Below are positions 4,420 through 5,189 of a stretch of 5,189 nucleotides of DNA, piece after piece. Source of the stretch: Methylobacteriaceae bacterium (GTDB lineage: Bacteria > Pseudomonadota > Alphaproteobacteria > Rhizobiales > Beijerinckiaceae). The translations under genes and the position numbers were made by a program. The notes under the pieces were generated by a model, which saw nothing but the letters and a program-made list of their open reading frames with translations, made no database searches and was not told the DNA's origin. The stretch covers positions 1 to 5,189 of the forward strand of contig JAFAPJ010000274.1 of NCBI GenBank assembly GCA_019247255.1, given 5' to 3'. Within the stretch, counting starts at the first letter, position 1, and each line of letters opens with the position of its first letter.

Positions 4420-5189
4420 CTGTCAGGGGAATGCGCTCCACGGCCAAGCGATCGAAAAGGCGCGTCGCGAGCGCGTTGCGTCGCCGGAACACGTAGTCGA
4501 GCGAGCGCACGGTGACGTCCTCCGCGCCCGCCGCCATCAGACGATCGACGAGCGCGAAGGTCCGTTCGACCGGGCAATGCAGCACGATCTCGCCGACGGC
4601 CGGACGCCCGGACGGCACCGTCGCCGCGAAGCTGCGCTCGATCTCGGCGAGATCGAGCGCGAAGCCCCGGATCCCGGCCCGCACCTCCCTGGTCCTGCGC
4701 GCCGCCTCCTCGGCCGCGATCCGGCCGAGCACCGTGTCGGCGATGCGCCTCGCCTGCGGACCCCAGGGCGCGCGGAGCGACGCCATGAGGTTCGCCTCCG
4801 AGCGCAGGATCACGCCGTCGTCGAGAACTCGCAGCCCGTTCGCCGCGAGCGTCGCGCCGGTCGTCGTGATGTCGACGATGAGATCGGCCGCGCCCGAGGC
4901 CGGCGCGCCTTCGGTCGCCCCGAGGCTCTCGACGATGCGGTAATCCGCGAGGCCCTTCTCGGCGAAGAAGCGCCGGGTCAGGTTCAAGTATTTCGTGGCG
5001 ACGCGGAGCTTGCGGTCGCGGCGCGCCCGCATCTCCCCCGCGACCTCGTCGAGATCGGCCATGCTGCGCACGTCGATCCAGGCCTGCGGCACCGCGACGA
5101 CGACGTTCGCCTGCCCGAAGCCGAGCCCGGTCAGGATCGCGACGACGGCGTCGGCCTGCGGAACCGACTCGCGCAGGAGATCCTCGCCC
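4394..5189 (-). CDS. hisG: ATP phosphoribosyltransferase HisG, C-terminal 264 codons (5' end outside window)
   Basis: HisG catalyses the first step of histidine synthesis, ATP + PRPP to phosphoribosyl-ATP + PPi, in the cytoplasm, and is feedback-inhibited by histidine. The frame is open to the right edge and reads [13 protein letters not shown] there, the conserved 'TGEDLL' area, so roughly 65-70 N-terminal residues are missing. Family hallmarks are '[12 protein letters not shown]', '[14 protein letters not shown]', '[12 protein letters not shown]' and the PRPP loop [14 protein letters not shown] (4832-4873). After the catalytic domain, about 4440-4615 encodes '[20 protein letters not shown]' and '[14 protein letters not shown]', which resembles the C-terminal regulatory (HisG_C) domain. 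The total would be near 330 aa, a long form rather than the roughly 210-230-aa short form that depends on HisZ. The tail 'TDESSRTLP' is weakly constrained. The GTG at 5092 (V of [10 protein letters not shown]) is internal, not the start. It lies upstream of, and on the same strand as, the META gene. Confidence 0.94.
   Translation of the reverse strand, partial: GEDLLRESVPQADAVVAILTGLGFGQANVVVAVPQAWIDVRSMADLDEVAGEMRARRDRKLRVATKYLNLTRRFFAEKGLADYRIVESLGATEGAPASGAADLIVDITTTGATLAANGLRVLDDGVILRSEANLMASLRAPWGPQARRIADTVLGRIAAEEAARRTREVRAGIRGFALDLAEIERSFAATVPSGRPAVGEIVLHCPVERTFALVDRLMAAGAEDVTVRSLDYVFRRRNALATRLFDRLAVERIPLTDESSRTLP

Noticed and set aside
5090..5092. hisG starting at GTG 5092
   Set aside because: The frame continues to the window edge with conserved HisG sequence ([18 protein letters not shown]), so this codon is an internal valine.
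1..5189. Mobile element, CRISPR array, tRNA/rRNA or phage defence system
   Set aside because: No direct-repeat arrays, transposase-like frames, terminal repeats or RNA-gene folds were seen. All recognisable genes are chromosomal housekeeping, transport or DUF types with uniform composition.

Overview
The window reads as ordinary chromosomal DNA from a GC-rich alphaproteobacterium, most likely of the Hyphomicrobiales (Methylobacterium/Bosea/Microvirga-like). The clues are strong G/C preference at third codon positions, near absence of TTA, CTA and TCA codons, an alphaproteobacterial-type Fpr ending in AFVEK, a long-form HisG and a COG4178-type fused ABC exporter. The genus is inferred by family resemblance only.

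Layout, left to right. On the + strand are the last 33 codons of an ABC-transporter ATPase of LivF type (1-104), a complete 159-aa DUF1203 protein with a strong Shine-Dalgarno (187-666), a 120-bp intergenic region with an inverted repeat and weak promoter-like elements, and fpr, ferredoxin-NADP+ reductase (787-1560). A 10-bp-stem hairpin at 1563-1585 separates fpr from the leftward genes. On the - strand, read right to left, are the 3' part of hisG (cut by the right edge), a secreted META-domain (HslJ-like) protein, and a 707-aa fused permease/ATPase of the YddA/BacA-related ABC family. All gaps are below 300 bp.

Functionally this looks like a patchwork of housekeeping and envelope genes rather than one pathway: histidine biosynthesis (HisG), redox supply of reduced ferredoxin or flavodoxin (Fpr), a periplasmic META protein, an inner-membrane peptide/cobalamin-type transporter and an uncharacterised DUF1203 protein. 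The three leftward genes may be partly co-transcribed, but a promoter-like element overlapping the hisG stop codon and a hairpin just after the META gene suggest that the META gene could be its own transcription unit.

I found no RNA gene, insertion sequence, CRISPR array, tRNA or attachment site, and no convincing novel multi-gene system. The points worth a second look are the inverted repeat upstream of fpr, the promoter embedded in the end of hisG, the N-terminal membrane extension of the ABC exporter and the cysteine/histidine motifs of the DUF1203 protein.
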